A stretch of DNA of 5,999 nt from Deltaproteobacteria bacterium (lineage in GTDB: Bacteria; Desulfobacterota; Desulfobulbia; Desulfobulbales; BM004): the NCBI GenBank assembly GCA_019312695.1, contig JAFDCT010000073.1, forward strand, positions 1 through 5,999, in the 5' to 3' direction. The position numbers and the translations under genes are program-made. Positions 4,193 to 5,999 of the stretch are shown here, piece after piece. The notes under the pieces were generated by a model, which made no database searches, had not been told where the DNA came from, and worked only from the letters and a program-made list of their open reading frames with translations. Each line of letters starts with the position of its first letter. Position 1 is the first letter of the stretch.

Positions 4193-5999
4193 TCATTCTG
4201 CCGGTGAAGGATTTGCCCTACGGCATACTTCCAGGCATTCAGTCAGCTTTTCCGAAGTGCCGAAGAGGATGAGGACGTCATCGGCCAGCAGTACAGTATC
4301 CGCCGCAGGATTGGGCGTCATTGCTTCCTGCCTGCGTATGGCCAGGATAGTCACACCATAGTTTTTGCGCATGCCTATTTCAGCAATGGTTTTTCCTGTA
4401 AAGGGTGAACCTTTTTCCAGCTGGATCACCTTCATCTCAGAATCTGAGAGGCAACCGCTCATATCGCAGATGGAGACCAGGGAACGCGGCTGGGAACGCA
4501 GCATCTGATAACCGTCAGCCCGGACCTCGAACATGAACCTGTCTATATCCTGCTGTGGTACAAGATAATGATGCAGCACCCGGATAAAGATCTCCACCGC
4601 TGTCTCGTATTCTTCAGGGATAACCTCGTCAGCTCCCAGTTCGCGCAGCGTATCAATCTCGGTTACAAAACGCGTCCTGACAATAAGATAAATATAGGGA
4701 TTTAACTCCTTGATCTGCCCAACAATCTGGCGGCTGGCAACATAATCGGAAATGGCGATCACCGCTACCCTGGCACTTGTGATGCCGGCATGTTCCAGTA
4801 CAGGCATATGGGTAGCATCACCATAGAGGATATTTTTGCCCTCCTTTTTTTCTCGCCGGACCGTTTCAGGATTTGTCTCTATGATAACATAGGGAATATT
4901 CGCATTTATGGCTGCCTTGGTGAGATTGCGCCCGTTCAAACCATAACCGATAATAAGCAAATGATTCCGGAGGGTTTTTGACTTCCGCATGTCTTCGTCC
5001 TGCTTAACCGGAGCCAGGCCCCTCTTCAGCCTGTCCGGAAAAGGCAGGCGCAGTATAATCTCCGCCAGCTTTGGACTGAAGGATATGAGAAAAGGGGTAA
5101 TGGCCATGGTTATGACTGCCACGGCAAGAAAAAACTGGTAGCGGAGCCCGGGCAGAAAATCATGTGCCAGTCCGAACTTGGAAAGCACAAAGGAAAACTC
5201 ACCGACCTGGGCCAGGGCAAAAGCGGTAAGAAGTGCACTGCGCAGCGAGACGCCGAGCAGCATGGCAATAAGCAGAACCAACCCGAATTTCAAGAAAACA
5301 ATACCGACCGCCAGGAAGCCTATATCCCCGGGATGTGTCAATACCACCCTGATATCCAGCAGCATGCCGATAGAGACAAAAAAGAAACTCATGAATATAT
5401 CCCTGAAGGGCGTCATGTTGCCAAGGGCTGCCGTGCCGTATTCCGATTCCGAGATTACCAGGCCGGCAAGAAATGCTCCCAGGCCCAGCGAAAGACCTAC
5501 GAGGGAGGTAACCCAGGCTGTGAGCAGGCAGATGGCTACAATGGACAGCAGGAACAATTCACGGCTTCTCGTCCGCGCCACCATGAACAGGGCATGGGGC
5601 ACCAGGTAGCGGGCGGCAAGCAGTACCAGGCCGAAAATGGAGGCTGTCTTGATAAGAAGAATGAAAAGCGATTTCCCCATGGCAAAACCCTGGCCGCCTG
5701 CACCTGCCAGAAAAGGGGTCAGCAGCATAAGCAGGACGACAATGATATCCTGAAATATAAGAATGGCAAGGATGGTTTCACCATGGGGCGAATCAAGCTC
5801 AGACCTCTCCTGGTAAAGCCTCAGGACAATGGCCGTGCTACTTAATGCCATGAGGAAGCCGATAAAGATCGAACGGTTTGCCGGAAGTTCATAACCGATA
5901 AAAAAAATTAAGGCTGTGGCAATGATTGTGAGAAAAACCTGGAGGGAGCCGCCAATCAGGACCTGCCGCTTCAGGCGGAAGAGTTCCTTCAAGGAAAAC
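4193..5999 (-). CDS. Kef-type (CPA2) cation:proton antiporter with TrkA-N and TrkA-C domains, N-terminus cut off
   Basis: This is an inner-membrane monovalent cation:proton antiporter or K+ efflux protein of the CPA2 family. About 602 residues are visible; the frame stays open to the window edge. Counting from the TTG at 5992, membrane segments run from about 12 to 315. Family motifs are S-S-T-A-I-V-L (51-57), the F-Q-D-I-I-V-V ion-path helix (80-86, D82), G-A-F-L-A-G-L-V-I-S (172-181), F-F-F-V-S-I-G-M (203-210) and A-Q-V-G-E-F-S-F (261-268). A cytoplasmic TrkA-N (RCK) domain at about 343-460 has the nucleotide loop G-Y-G-L-N-G (349-354), an acidic E372 closing the second strand and G-D-A-T (391-394). 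A TrkA-C domain fills about 500-585. F-S before that TTG fits the family phrase L-E-F-S-L, so roughly 75-90 residues, including the first helices, are missing and the TTG is not the true start. The transported ion and the controlling ligand cannot be told from sequence. It lies upstream of cooS in the same direction. Confidence 0.93.
   Translation of the reverse strand, partial: FSLKELFRLKRQVLIGGSLQVFLTIIATALIFFIGYELPANRSIFIGFLMALSSTAIVLRLYQERSELDSPHGETILAILIFQDIIVVLLMLLTPFLAGAGGQGFAMGKSLFILLIKTASIFGLVLLAARYLVPHALFMVARTRSRELFLLSIVAICLLTAWVTSLVGLSLGLGAFLAGLVISESEYGTAALGNMTPFRDIFMSFFFVSIGMLLDIRVVLTHPGDIGFLAVGIVFLKFGLVLLIAMLLGVSLRSALLTAFALAQVGEFSFVLSKFGLAHDFLPGLRYQFFLAVAVITMAITPFLISFSPKLAEIILRLPFPDRLKRGLAPVKQDEDMRKSKTLRNHLLIIGYGLNGRNLTKAAINANIPYVIIETNPETVRREKKEGKNILYGDATHMPVLEHAGITSARVAVIAISDYVASRQIVGQIKELNPYIYLIVRTRFVTEIDTLRELGADEVIPEEYETAVEIFIRVLHHYLVPQQDIDRFMFEVRADGYQMLRSQPRSLVSICDMSGCLSDSEMKVIQLEKGSPFTGKTIAEIGMRKNYGVTILAIRRQEAMTPNPAADTVLLADDVLILFGTSEKLTECLEVCRRANPSPAE

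Noticed and set aside
5162..5845. 227-residue open frame on the + strand, very rich in Gln, Lys and Gly
   Set aside because: It is antisense to the transmembrane part of the antiporter; reverse-complementing codons for hydrophobic residues yields just this Gln/Lys-rich composition. No start signal or family resemblance.
5990..5992. TTG as the start of the antiporter gene
   Set aside because: The frame is still open upstream to the window edge, the preceding residues continue the family pattern, and the first membrane helices of the CPA2 fold would be missing.

Overview
The window reads as chromosomal DNA from an obligately or facultatively anaerobic bacterium of middling GC content. This is inferred mainly from a complete nickel-iron-sulfur carbon monoxide dehydrogenase gene, an oxygen-sensitive enzyme class. 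AGGAGG-type ribosome binding sites, short hairpin-plus-U-tract terminators and the gene set (TPR protein, YitT-family membrane protein, CPA2 antiporter with a TrkA module) fit Desulfobacterota/Desulfuromonadota or an anaerobic Firmicute. The sequence alone does not let me choose between them. I see no insertion sequence, CRISPR array, tRNA, rRNA or phage gene.

Layout. Bases 1-210 are a non-coding upstream region with two palindromes and a hairpin over the ribosome binding site. Bases 211-768 (+) encode a small cytoplasmic TPR-repeat protein, closed by a clear intrinsic terminator at 798-823. Bases 1010-1888 (+) encode a YitT-family membrane protein behind a plausible sigma-70 promoter. Bases 2031-3920 (-) encode the catalytic subunit of anaerobic CO dehydrogenase (cooS), converging on the YitT gene, with a strong minus-strand terminator at 1967-2007. 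Bases 3921-4192 are a 272-base gap holding a near-consensus promoter for cooS and a roughly 187-base leader rich in repeats and inverted repeats. Bases 4193-5999 (-) hold a Kef-type cation:proton antiporter with TrkA-N and TrkA-C domains, cut by the window edge so that its N-terminus is missing. No gene-free stretch exceeds 300 bases.

How the parts relate. The cooS gene stands alone here: no cooF, cooC, acetyl-CoA synthase or hydrogenase gene is adjacent. It lies downstream of the antiporter in the same orientation but has its own promoter, and I see no terminator between the two, so read-through is possible. The two + strand genes look like independent transcription units. The most interesting parts are the D-cluster variant of CooS (a C-x2-C pair instead of the classical C-x7-C arrangement) and the long, structure-rich cooS leader.
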